This document shows positions 30,570-41,272 of a stretch of DNA of 64,000 bases, one piece after another. Position 1 is the first letter of the stretch, and the number at the start of each line of letters is the position of its first letter. The position numbers and the translations under genes were made by a program. The notes beneath the pieces are model-generated. The model saw only the letters and a program-made list of their open reading frames with translations. It was not told where the DNA came from and ran no database searches. The DNA comes from Mesoplasma photuris ATCC 49581 (lineage in GTDB: Bacteria > Bacillota_I > Bacilli_A > Mycoplasmatales > Mycoplasmataceae), in assembly GCF_000702725.1 (NCBI RefSeq), contig NZ_JNJI01000003.1, positions 51,942-115,941 of the forward strand, read 5' to 3'.

Positions 30570-32180
30570 ATGAAAAGAATTATTGAACCAATTGAAAATT
30601 ATAAAAATGAAGTTAAACCAACACTTGAAACAGAAATTCAAAAAATGGTTCAAACAAAAATTGAAAAATCAAATATCGATTTAGAACAAAATAAGAAACA
30701 AGTAGCCGAAATTGATGAAACAACTAATTTAATACTTAGTCTTTCAAAAAATAAATCACTTTTAAAAACTTTTAGAATAATTTTAATAATATTGGGTATT
30801 GGTGCTTTGATATTGGCAATTTCGGGGTTTTATTCACTTACTTCTACAGTTTATGAAAAACCAACTTTATTTCAATTGCTTGCGACTATTTTAGGAAGTA
30901 CAATTGCACTATTTTCTTTATTTTTCACCATCTTTTATTTAAATAAAAAAATTAAAGGTATCAATTTATCATTAGCAGATGAAACTGAATTAAATAAAAA
31001 ATTAATTGATCAAGCTACAAAAAGCATAGCTGCTTTTTGTGAACAATTTCAACCAGAAGATACTTTAGAAATACTAAACAGAGCTGTGCCACAAATCAAA
31101 TTAGATAAATTTAATACAGCTAAAAGAATGTCAGAAATGTTTGAAAGAGGATTTCCTGATCACAGTTTTGACAATGATATAACAACCAGATTTATACAAA
31201 GTGGAATTTTTGGTGAAAATCCTTTTATGATTTATAAAATTAATAAACATAAAATGAGCAGCGAAACTTATGTTGGATCAATTGTTATTTCCTGATCAGA
31301 AACATACACAAATACTCAGGGAGAACCTGAAACTAGAACAAGAACCCAAACATTAACCGCATCCTACACAGCACCAAAACCTTCTTATCAATTTGTTGAT
31401 ATTTTAACTTATATAAATGAATCGGTTCCGAGTGTTGATTTTGATAGAACAGTTGGTAAATATACTACGGAAAGAAAAATTGAAAAGAAATCAAAAGATA
31501 TGAATATCGATTTCAATGCAATGTCCAATATTGAATTTGAATCAAAATTTAATGCTAAACGAAATGACGAAATTGGATTTAGAACACTTTTTAGTGCGCT
31601 AGCTCAAGAAAATATAGTCAAGTTAATTAATACTAACGATGAAGATGTTCAAGGAGACCATTTTAATTTTTGGAAAGAAGAAAATATTTTTTATATAACT
31701 TCTGATTGTTTAAACACAAATTTTGACTATAAAAATAAATATTATAGTCATTATAGTGCTCAAAAAGTAATTGATAAGTTTAAAAAATTTAATGAAAACT
31801 ATATAAAAAACATTTATTTTTCTTTATCACCAATTATGGCAATACCAATTTTACAAGAAACATCATTAAGTGATTTATACACTTTTAATGAAAAAGATAA
31901 AATAAGTTATCAAGAAGCCGAATATTTAGCTCATTCAATTGATCCTCATCAGTTTTTTGGCAAAGATGTTGATGCTGAAGTTATTTGAAAAATAAGTAAA
32001 TCAGATAATGATGAAAATACGATTGTGACAGGAATGAGTTATAACGCTTATGAACGAGTTCATCTTTCTCAACAATATGGACAAGATGGTGAATGACATA
32101 CAGTTCCGGTTATATGATACGAGTACATTCCGATTGTTGCAAGTAAAGACATAAAGTTGGCGGATTTGAATGGCGTTTAA
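30570..32180 (+). CDS. Membrane protein with DUF3137-like domain
   Basis: 536 residues. A charged coiled-coil N-terminus (about 1-55) precedes two membrane helices (about 70-90 and 102-125) and a large cytoplasmic region. The stretch MSNIEFESKFNAKRNDEIGFRTL followed by FWKEENIFYITSD resembles the DUF3137 core. A LemA-family gene follows 38 bases downstream, and LemA/DUF3137 pairs are known in other bacteria. The family assignment rests on pattern and neighbour, not a search. Function unknown. Confidence 0.6.
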
Positions 32181-32218
32181 CTTTATAGTGATAATATATA
32201 GATAAATAAGGAGTCAAT

Positions 32219-32884
32219 ATGGCAAATAAATTAGATGAAGTAACAGGAAATGTTAATACACAAGGAAGAGATATAAATGTTATTGAAAAACAATTACCAA
32301 TGGAAGTTGGGACAGGAAGTAAAGTTTTTGAAATTATTTTATGATGTTTACTAATCATTCCTGGATTAATCTTTATGATTATGAAAATCAGTAAAAGAAA
32401 TTATTTTTATAGTTTAGAGCAAAAAATTCAATCTGGAGCATCTGAAATTGATAATACATTAGAACAAAGAGTGATTGTTATGGAAAACTTAGCATCACTT
32501 GTTGCAAAATCAGTCGATTTAGATAAATCAACAATGACTGAAATTGCTGCTTTAAGATCAGGAGCAACTCATAATGATGTTCAAAGAAATGAAATTTCAA
32601 AACAAATCGATAATGTTTCAAATAAAATTAATTTGGCATTTGAAAACTATCCTGATTTACAAGCTCATGAATCAATCAAAAATGCAATGCAACAAAATAT
32701 TGTTTTACAAAGAGAAATCTCAGCTGCTAGATCAAATTACAATAGTTTGGTTAGTCGTTGAAATCAAGATATTCAAGTTTGACCAACTGCAAAAATAGTT
32801 GCAGCTAAAGAAGGATTTACAACAAGAATTCCTTTTACAACTTCAGCAGAAATTAAAGCATCAGCTCGAAAAAACTTCTTTTAA
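32219..32884 (+). CDS. LemA-family membrane protein
   Basis: 221 residues. One membrane helix near residues 40-58, then a long helical region with IDNTLEQRVIVMENLASLVAKS, matching the LemA pattern of a helical bundle with a conserved RxxLIPNL-like segment, here divergent. ATG 32219 follows aaggagtcaat. It pairs with the upstream DUF3137-like gene. The start context and terminator suggest a two-gene operon. Confidence 0.78.
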
Positions 32885-32908
32885 AAATAGTAAATAAATA
32901 TTTGTGCT

Positions 32909-32937
32909 AAAGATTAGTTTAGACTAATCTTTTTTAT
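32909..32937 (+). terminator. Intrinsic terminator
   Basis: AAAGATTAGT, TTAG loop, ACTAATCTTT, T-run. Confidence 0.85.
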
Positions 32938-32967
32938 TTGAAAAGCTTGTGTAAAATACATTATAAT
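32938..32967 (+). promoter_or_regulatory. Consensus promoter of the ribF operon
   Basis: TTGAAA at 32938-32943 and TATAAT at 32962-32967 with an 18-bp spacer, 17 bases before the ribF ATG. Too short a leader for an FMN riboswitch. Confidence 0.7.
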
Positions 32968-32984
32968 TTAATTAAAGAGGATAT

Positions 32985-33836
32985 ATGAAAAAAATAAATT
33001 ATAACGAAATGTTAATGATGTTATGAAATCAATCACCAACAGTTGCTGCTATTGGTGATTGAGGTAACTGAACTAATCAAGAAAAAAAATTATTTGATAG
33101 TTTATTAAAAACTGAAGAATTAGAAAAAGCAATCATTTTGATAAGCGATAATTACAATATTGAAAATACAATATCAGACAATATTGTTTTAAAATACGCA
33201 AGCGACCACGATATTAAATTAATTAATTGAAATTGTATGAAAGGTTTTGAAAGAAGCTATCAAAAAATAAAAAATGATTTAAATATTCGTAAGATTATTG
33301 TTAAATCTAACCAAAGTGATTTAAATCTTATTATTGAAGCTTTCGGAAAAGAAAATGTGATCGTTATTGATGTTGAAGCACAAGATTTAAATGATTTAAA
33401 TCTTAAAGCAATGAAAGAAGCTTTATTAACTGGTGATTTAGAACAATATAAAAAATTATCTGGTGGTAATTTTACTTTTACTGGTCATGTTGTTAAAGGT
33501 AAACAAATCGGAAGACAAATTGGTTTTCCAACAGCTAACATTAATACTGAACATAAACTAAAAATTATTCAAGGTGTTTATTGAGTTAAAGTAACTTTAC
33601 CAAATGAAGATTTTTTTAGATGAGGAATTGCTTCATTTAGAGATAATACTGATGGGGTTGAGGTTTTTGAAACAAATATATTAGATTTTAATAAGGATAT
33701 TTACGGTTGAAGAATGGAAGTTGAATTAGTTAAATTCATTAGACCAAATACAAAAGTTAACTCTTTAGATGAATTAAAAGAGCTAATAGAAGCAGACAAA
33801 AATAATGCATTAGAATTTATTAAAAATTACAAATAA
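32985..33836 (+). CDS. ribF: RibF-like protein; riboflavin kinase domain intact, FAD synthetase domain degenerate
   Basis: 283 residues. The C-terminal riboflavin kinase domain is clear (GKQIGRQIGFPTANI, about residues 171-185; GVYWVKV; ending in an RPN-containing segment) and makes FMN from riboflavin. The N-terminal half has the size and layout of the FMN adenylyltransferase domain. However, the nucleotide-binding motif normally reading G-x-F-D-G-x-H-x-G-H is replaced by GDWGNWTNQEK near residue 24, with no His pair. FAD synthesis by this protein is therefore doubtful. First gene of a run including nfo. Confidence 0.82.
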
Positions 33837-33845
33837 GGAGAAAAT

Positions 33846-34736
33846 ATGAAAAGTTACCCAATTTTAGGTTCACATGTTTCAATGAATGCAAAAAACAATT
33901 ACTTGGTTGGTAGTGTTCAAGAGGCGATAAATGATGGGGCAAATACATTTATGATTTATACTGGTGCCCCACAAAACGCAAACAGAAAACCCGTTAGTGA
34001 ATTTAAAATTGCAGAAATGAATCAAATGTTAGAAAATTCAAATATTGATAAAGCTCATTTAGTAGTTCATGCTCCTTATATAATTAATATTTCTAATCCC
34101 GTTAACCAAGATACTTGATTATTTGGAGTTGATTTTTTAAAAAAAGAAATACAAAGATGTGAAGCGATTGGAATTAATATTTTAGTATTACATCCCGGAG
34201 CATACACAAAAGGAACTGTTGAAGAAGGACTAGAAAAATTAATTGAAGGTTTAAACTTAGTTGCAGATTCACAAACAAATGTAAAAATCGCAATCGAAAC
34301 AATGAGTGGAAAAGGAACTGAAGTTGGAATCACTTTAGAGCAAATTGGTTACGTAATTTCAAAAGTTAATGAACCATCAAAAGTTGGTGTTTGTATAGAT
34401 ACATGTCATATGAATGATGCTGGTTATGATTTGAGTAATTGAGCATCTGTTAAAAATAACATCGATCAAGCAATTGGTATTGAAAAAGTATTAGTGTTTC
34501 ATTTAAATGATTCTAAAAATATAATTGGCGCAAATAAAGATCGTCATGAAAATATTGGCTATGGAACTATTGGGTTCGATATTTTAAGTGAAATTTTATA
34601 TGATGATACTTTTAAAGAAATTCCGAAAATATTAGAAACTCCATACATCGGTGATCAATCACCATATAAGAGTGAAATTGCAGATTTGAAAAATAAAAAA
34701 TTTACAGATTGAAGGATAAATATATCTAATTCATAA
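33846..34736 (+). CDS. nfo: Endonuclease IV (AP endonuclease)
   Basis: 296 residues. TIM-barrel metalloenzyme that cleaves DNA 5' to abasic sites in base-excision repair. Metal-ligand motifs in order: [68 protein letters not shown] and ILETPY. Starts 9 bases after ribF with aaggagaaaat. Confidence 0.95.
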
Positions 34737-34775
34737 AAATAATGAGATAATTAATAATAAAATCAGGAGATACAA

Positions 34776-35639
34776 ATGAAAAAAATTTTAGCTATTCTTG
34801 GAGCAATTACTTTAACAACAACAGCATCTAGTGTTGTTGTGTCTTGTGGTGATGCAAAAACTATTGAAAAAAAATATCACGATGTTACATCAATTAAATC
34901 AGATTCTTTTAGACCTAATCTAACAAACGGAAATGTTAAGTTAGATTCATTGACTGGTCATACAGATTGAATTAAAGGAAACATCGCTAATTCATTTGGT
35001 AAAAATTCTCAAAAAGCTTGAGATGATCTTCAAACTGCAGAAATTGTTTTTGAATATAAGCCATTTGCTGAATGAACATATTTAGATGAGTCTAAAGTTA
35101 CGGGAGATCAGCCTGTAGAAATTAGAATGTATATAAAAAATGCTACTTCTAGATCTGAAAGTATTAAATTTGAATGAATTAAAACTCCAGATCTAGCAAC
35201 TGTTGTAGAACCAGGAAAAATTGATTTAAGTTGAAGTAATGGTCCAGACCATAAGGAGTTTTTAATAGAAACCCATGAAGAAATAGGTAAACTACAAAAA
35301 AATATGGCGCATGTTGGAGGTTGACAAGAAGCTTCTGATGAAGAAAGAATTAACTTTTTAAAATATAACTATTCATATTCTTCAAGTTTTATAAAATCTC
35401 TTTCTAGATCTCTTTCTGAAATGGTTTTAAATAATTACGGTTTTACAGATGAAATATTTACATCACCAAACTTTGAATACAAATATTTAAATCAACAACT
35501 AGAAGATAATTTTTATAAAAATGATAATAATTTTAAACAATTATTTAAATTGTGAACAAATCCAAACGAAATTGGCGACTTCATTTTTGACTTCGGAACT
35601 GCAAACGGTAAGCCAGTAACTTTAACATTTACAAAATAA
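34776..35639 (+). CDS. Surface lipoprotein
   Basis: 287 residues. Signal peptide KKILAILGAITLTTTASS followed by the lipobox VVVSC with the lipidated Cys at residue 24, the usual Mollicute form. The mature part has no cysteine, many aromatic residues and several TGA(Trp) codons, and no recognised domain. Start follows caggagatacaa. Likely membrane-anchored outside the cell; function unknown. Confidence 0.85.
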
Positions 35640-35658
35640 TAGAAAGGATAGGAATTAC

Positions 35659-36126
35659 ATGACAAATATAGATGATAAATTAGAACAAGAGAGATTAGAT
35701 GATCAGTTTGTTGAAAATTTATTAAACAGTAATGGTTCTTCATTAACTTCTCGAAGAAAAATATTAATTTCAATGTTTTATCGTTACGAATTAGGTAAAC
35801 ATACTTATGAATATATCCAACAAGATATTTTAGATGAAAATCAATTTAAAATCGATGAATCAACTTCTAAAGTGGCGAATGATATTAATGATAAATGAAA
35901 TGAAATTGTTGATGAAATAGAATCTAAGTTAGCTGACAAATGACATTTTGATAGAATTCCTGCCTTAATTAGATCAATTTTAATTGTTGGAGTTTATGAA
36001 ATTAAGTTCACCGATACTCCAAAAGCAGTAACAATTAATGAAATGGTTTCGTTAACTAAAACTTTTGAACCAGATTATAATTTTAAATTTGTTAATGGAT
36101 TATTAGATAAGGTTAATAAAATTTAA
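35659..36126 (+). CDS. nusB: Transcription antitermination factor NusB
   Basis: 155 residues. All-helical NusB fold: SRRKILISMFYRYELG near residue 31 and the C-terminal PALIRSILIVGVYEIKFTDTPKAVTINEMVSLTKTF are typical. Binds boxA RNA with S10 during rRNA transcription. First gene of the conserved nusB-xseA-xseB-tlyA block. Confidence 0.92.
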
Positions 36127-36127
36127 T

Positions 36128-37405
36128 ATGGAACAATTTATATTTTCAGTTAAAGAATTAAATTCACTTATTAAAGAAGGAATTGAAAACAACAATACAT
36201 ATAGAAACATAAATGTGACTGGTGAAATAAGTAATCTTACTTTCAATAAATCAGGGCACATTTATTTTTCTATTAAAGATACTTCTTCATCAATAAATTG
36301 TATGATTTGAAGTATAAATGCTGATAAACTAAGAAAAATTAATCCTAAAGAAGGAATGAAAATTACTTGCACAGGTAGACTAACTTATTACATACCAACT
36401 GGAAGGGTGAGTTTTGAAGTTAATGATATAAAACTTGATGGTATTGGTGAATTGCAAATTATTTATCAACAAAGAAGAGAACAACTTGCAAAAGATGGTT
36501 GATTTGATAATTCATTAAAGAAACCAATCACTAAAAATCCGAAGGCAATTGGTATTGTAACTGCAGATACAGGTGCTGCTGTTCATGATCTAATCACAAC
36601 TATTAAAAGAAGAATGCCAAGTGTTGATATTTTTCTTTTTCCTTCTCAAGTTCAAGGAGAAAAAGCGCAATTTGATATTGCTGCTAAAATAAAACAAGCA
36701 AATAATTTTGAAATTAAGCTTGATACATTAATTGTTGGACGTGGTGGTGGAAGTTATGAAGATCTTTGATCTTTTAATGAAATGGCTGTTTTAGAAGCAA
36801 TTAGAAATTCAAATATACCAATTATTTCGGCTGTTGGACATGAACCTGATTTTACATTAGCCGATGAAGTGGCTGATTTAAGAGCAGCAACTCCAACTGC
36901 AGCTGGTGAAATAGCAACGAGTGATATTCAAGAATTGATTAGGGACTTAGCTTATCATTATCAAAATAATAAAAAAATGATCAGCAATCTTTATCGATTA
37001 CACTTAGAGATAATAAATAAAACGTCAATTGAAGATACTAATAAATTGAAATTTATTATTCATAGAGAAGAAATTAATTTTAATAGAACAATAGAGTATT
37101 TCATTAATAACACCAAAAATATTATTAAACATGCAAATAACTATATGGAAAATCTTCAACAGACAAATTTTTTAACTATTGATAATATACTTAACAAACA
37201 AACTGAGCAGATAAAAAATCTAGAAGAAAAAAATCAAATATTGAATCCAAAAAAACCTCTTGAAAAAGGTTTTGTTCTGTTAAGAAATCAAAACAAGAAT
37301 ATTATTAAATCAGTAAACGATTTAAACATCGATGAAGAATTTGAATTAGAACTAAAAGACGGAAAAATAAAAATAATTGTAAAGGAAATTAATCATGGAA
37401 AATAA
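36128..37405 (+). CDS. xseA: Exodeoxyribonuclease VII large subunit
   Basis: 425 residues. N-terminal OB fold ([22 protein letters not shown]), then the catalytic core with [47 protein letters not shown] and [28 protein letters not shown], then a long coiled-coil region and a short C-terminal barrel segment. Degrades single-stranded DNA with XseB. Starts two bases after nusB and overlaps xseB. Confidence 0.95.
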
Positions 37406-37607
37406 AGATAAAAAATACGATCAATTAATTAAAGAAATAAAAGAAGATACTAATAAGCTATCTTCAACAGAAATAACAATGGAAGAAGCAATGGAGTTAT
37501 TTGAAAATAATTTAGAAAAAATTTCTTTAGCTAAAACTCAACTTGAAGAATACAAAGGTAAAATTAAAAAAGTTTTAGCTGATAATATGATTGAAAATTT
37601 TGAATAA
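37395..37607 (+). CDS. xseB: Exodeoxyribonuclease VII small subunit
   Basis: 70 residues with the XseB helical hairpin ([31 protein letters not shown]). Overlaps xseA by 11 bases and is followed after one base by tlyA. Confidence 0.93.
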   Translation: MENKDKKYDQLIKEIKEDTNKLSSTEITMEEAMELFENNLEKISLAKTQLEEYKGKIKKVLADNMIENFE

Positions 37608-37608
37608 T

Positions 37609-38409
37609 ATGAAAATTAGATTAGATGAAATTTTAGTTAATCAAAACTTAGCAGAAAATCGAAGTAAAGCAAAAGCGATGATTAAAGATCAAAAAATTAT
37701 TTATATTAATAATAAACAAATTACTAAACCAGGCATGTTGTTCGAAAATGATATTGAAATAGAAATTAAAGGCGAAGAAAATCATTATGTTTCTCGAGCT
37801 GGATTAAAATTAGATAAAGCTATCAAAAAATGAGAAATTAATTTAAATAATTTGATTTGTATGGACATCGGTGCATCAACTGGTGGTTTTACTCAATGTT
37901 GTTTAGAAAACGGCGCTAAAATGGTTTATTCGGTTGATGTTGGTCAAGATCAACTCCATGAATCATTAAAAAATAATTCTAAAGTTATAAATATTGAAAA
38001 ATATAACTTTAGAAATGCTAACGTTGAAGATTTTTCCGAAGTGATTGATTTTATTTGTTGTGATGTAAGTTTTATTTCGGTTGAAAAAATATTAATTCCT
38101 TTAAAGAGTATTTTAAAAGATCAAGGATTAGGTGTTATTTTAATTAAACCTCAGTTCGAATCAGAAATTAGCGAAGTAAAAAATGGTAAAGTTAATTCAA
38201 AAGAAATTCATTTAAAAGATATTCATAAAGTATTTAAATATGCAACAAATAATGGCTTTAGTGTTTTAGATTTAACTTTTTCACCAATTAAAGGAAACAA
38301 AAAACAGAATATTGAATATTTAGCTTTAATTAAAAAAGAAAATAAACCATTTGTTTCAATTACAGATGAAAATATTAACGTAGTAATCAATCAAGCATGA
38401 CTAATATAG
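37609..38409 (+). CDS. tlyA: TlyA-family rRNA 2'-O-methyltransferase
   Basis: 266 residues. N-terminal S4 RNA-binding domain (MKIRLDEILVNQNLAENRSKAKAMI), the segment YVSRAGLKLDKAI, SAM-binding motif MDIGASTGGFTQCCLENGA, and the late IKPQFE region. Probably methylates rRNA. In Bacillus the gene belongs to the same block. ATG 37609 is preferred over the in-frame TTG at 37591, which lies inside xseB. The last residues follow a TGA(Trp). Confidence 0.92.
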
Positions 38410-38419
38410 GAGGCATCGT

Positions 38420-39718
38420 ATGAGTAAAAATACAAAAGTTATTTTTCACTTAGATATGGATGCTTTTTTTGCTTCTTGTTTACAAATGAAATATCCACAA
38501 TACAAAAATAAGCCGATTGTTGTTGGTATTAATAGTAAAAGAAGTATAATTACGACTTCTAGTTATGAAGCCCGTAAAAAGGGCGTTAAAACGGCAATGC
38601 CGATATACAAAGCTTTAGAATTATGTCCAGAATTAATAGTTGTAGAGCCTGAGTATGATTTATTTACTAAAACTAGTCAAAAGATATGAGAACTATTATT
38701 TAATCGATTTACAAATAAAATAGAAGTAGCTTCAATTGATGAATGCTATATTGATGTTACTGATATTTGAAAAGATTACGGAACTGTTAAAAGTCTTGCT
38801 TTAAAAATTCAAGAATCAATTTATCAAGAACTAGATATTACTTGTTCTATTGGTATTAGTGAAAATAAATTTTTCGCTAAAATGGGAGGAAAATTACAAA
38901 AGCCAAATGGAGTAACCATTCTTACTAAAAATGTATTTTTTGAAAAAATGTGAAATTATCCAGTTAGAGAAATGTTTGGTGTTGGAATCAGAACAGCTCA
39001 AGCATTTGAAAGTTTAAACATTAAAACGATTAAAGATTTGGCACTATCAGATGATAAATTTCTTAAAGATAATTTTGGTGATAATGCTTTAAAAATTAAA
39101 ATGAATGCTCTAGGTGAGGGCAGCAATATTATAAAGTTGGAAAATAATGATTTAAAATCTATTTCAAATGAAGTTACATTAGATTTTCCAACCGATGATG
39201 TTAAAGAAATTGAAGACATAATTAGACAAATTTCAGCGCACGTTAGTGAAAGAGCTTTAAGAAGAAGAGTGAAAGCTAGAACTGTTGCAGTGATTTTGAA
39301 ATATTACAAAAAATATGAAGTGTTTGATAAAGTAGATCACATTAAACACAATCGAAAGCAAGTAACTTTAACAGATTACACTAATAGTTATGAAATCATT
39401 GCAGCAAATGCAATATCTTTATTTAACGATATTTATCAATCTGATAAAAAAATTCTATTGATAGGTGTGGGAATTGATAATATTAAAAAAGAAAATAAAA
39501 TATATGATCAATTAAACTTTACACATGATGATTTTTATAAAAAAGATAATCATGAAATTAAAAATATTGTAAGAGATTTATCATCAATCAAAATAATGAC
39601 TGGAACAGAATATGAAAAGACTGTTGATGAAAATAAAGCTCAAGGAAAATATTTAAAAAACTACGATACTCATATTACTAATAAAAAAATTAGAAACAAC
39701 AGAAAAAAAACTAAGTAA
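38420..39718 (+). CDS. dinB: Y-family DNA polymerase (Pol IV/DinB type)
   Basis: 432 residues. Translesion polymerase with FHLDMDAFFAS (Asp12), YEARKKGVKTAMP, ASIDECYIDVT (Asp107, Glu108), the helix-hairpin-helix thumb FGVGIRTAQAFESLNI, and a little-finger domain. The C-terminal 60 residues are Lys/Asn-rich. No beta-clamp motif could be assigned with certainty. Start follows taggaggcatcgt, 10 bases after tlyA. Confidence 0.93.
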
Positions 39719-39738
39719 TAAAATTACTTAGTTTTTTT
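39706..39738. terminator. Bidirectional intrinsic terminator
   Basis: AAAAACTAAGTAAT, short loop, ATTACTTAGTTTTT between convergent dinB and coaE. It overlaps both stop regions. Confidence 0.85.
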
Positions 39739-40281
39739 AACAATTTCTAAAATATCTAAGGTGCTCAAATTTAAGTTGTCTGCATTGATCTCTAAATCAA
39801 ATTTAAAATTCTTGATCAGTTCTTTTTGTTGTTCGATAATTTTGATCACTTGTGCTTTATCAACATTATCTCTTTTTATTACTCGATCAATGTTGATTTC
39901 ATCATTAGAAGTACTTATTTTTATCATTTTATCAATATTAAGTATATTTAAAACCGGTAAAATTGCTCCATCAATAATTACATTCTCTTGATCAATTTCT
40001 TTTAACGTTTCTTCTTTAATTTTTGGTCATAAAATTATATTAATTTGATTAGCATATTTTTTATTTAAAAAGAGTTTATTTCTAAAAGCACTACGATTTA
40101 AAACTTCGTTACTAAATATTGATGCATCATTTTTTTTTAATTCATTTAATATTTTTTCATTGCTTAAAACTTTTTTAGAAATTTCATCCAATTGTATCAA
40201 TTTATATCCTGACTGTTCTGCTAAATATTTTGCTATTGTAGATTTTCCTGAACCGATAATTCCATAGATGCCGATTATCAT
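39724..40281 (-). CDS. coaE: Dephospho-CoA kinase
   Basis: 185 residues. P-loop GIYGIIGSGKST (residues 4-15), substrate-lid LIQLDEISKKVL, and the C-terminal INIDRVIKRDNVDKAQ region. Phosphorylates dephospho-CoA to CoA. ATG 40281 with ggggtgg upstream is preferred over GTG 40293, which overlaps the preceding gene. One TGA(Trp) at 40024-40026 joins the two halves. Confidence 0.85.
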
Positions 40282-40285
40282 ATTA

Positions 40286-40567
40286 TCAACCACCCCTACT
40301 TAATAAACTCAATTCTTTTTCAGCAGATATTTTAGTAGCGGTTATAATAAGTCTTGAGTTTTTATCTACAACAAAATAAACATCAGTATTAGATGCTCTA
40401 ATATACTCATTATTTCCAACTTCAAAACTTCTTGTTGAATATTTGATGTGTTTTAAAACTTCTTCTTTAACTTTAAATTCTTCAACATCTTTCATATTTA
40501 ATCTTTCTCTTATACGTTGTAAACCGTGATGTGAAAATTTTACATTATGTTTATAGTAGTAACTCAT
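40286..40567 (-). CDS. Hypothetical basic protein, 93 aa
   Basis: 93 residues beginning SYYYKHNVKFSHHGLQRIRERL; the His/Arg helix followed by beta-rich YIRASNTDVYFVVDKNSRLIITATK recalls small RNase-like or DUF4258-type folds, but no family is certain. ATG 40567 has an agaggg site; an ATG 30 bases earlier lacks one. Sits between the sigma-like gene and coaE on one likely transcript. Confidence 0.65.
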   Translation of the reverse strand: MSYYYKHNVKFSHHGLQRIRERLNMKDVEEFKVKEEVLKHIKYSTRSFEVGNNEYIRASNTDVYFVVDKNSRLIITATKISAEKELSLLSRGG

Positions 40568-40586
40568 ATATAACCCTCTAAGAATA

Positions 40587-41210
40587 TTATATAACATCTA
40601 CCCCCAGCACAACTTCTTTTAATTCTCTTAATGTTTTGTTTAAAGAGTTCATCATTTTATTTCTTGATATACCAAGAATAGCGGTGATGTCTTGCTTTTT
40701 TTCACCATAAATGTATAAATCAAAAATTTGTTTATCAATTTCGTTAGTATTTTTATTTTTAAAATATCATTCAATTGTTGATCTTAACGAAAACTCTTCA
40801 TCGATATTTATGTTTTGATCATGAAATTCATCTTTGTCAAATAGTCCAGAATAAGCAACATTAACAACACGATGTTTGTTTGTTAAAAATTTGATTGACA
40901 TATCCATACACTTTCAATAAATAGAATCAATTAAAAAAGATATATACGTTTTTCTTTTCCCTTTCGTATGATAGATTTCTAAACTTTCCTCAAATGCTAA
41001 TCAACCAATATGTTCGTAGTCTTGACGCTCTAAGGCTGGAGCTGATAGCTTTGAATACGCTTTACTAATTGCAAAATTAATAACCTTTTTTAAGGCATTA
41101 TAAAATCTGATTTTATCTTCTGGTGATAAATTTCTAATGTCTTGTTTTAAAAAATACTCAATATCATCCAAGTTCTTTTTGTTTTTTGTTTTGTTTTGCT
41201 CTGTTTGCAT
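40587..41210 (-). CDS. Candidate sigma-70-family alternative sigma factor
   Basis: 207 residues. Around residues 66-110, YEHIGWLAFEESLEIYHTKGKRKTYISFLIDSIYWKCMD resembles sigma region 2 (short helices, then the core-binding and -10 recognition helix). The last 50 residues, IFDLYIYGEKKQDITAILGISRNKMMNSLNKTLRELK, form a helix-turn-helix like region 4. Size and two-part layout resemble SigH/ComX-type factors and the Mycoplasma MG428 sigma-like protein. No single motif is decisive; a two-domain HTH regulator is the alternative. Confidence 0.6.
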
Positions 41211-41272
41211 AGTTTTTCCTTTTACAAATTCACATAAACATTATATTTGTATTTAGGAAAATAAAAAAGGAA

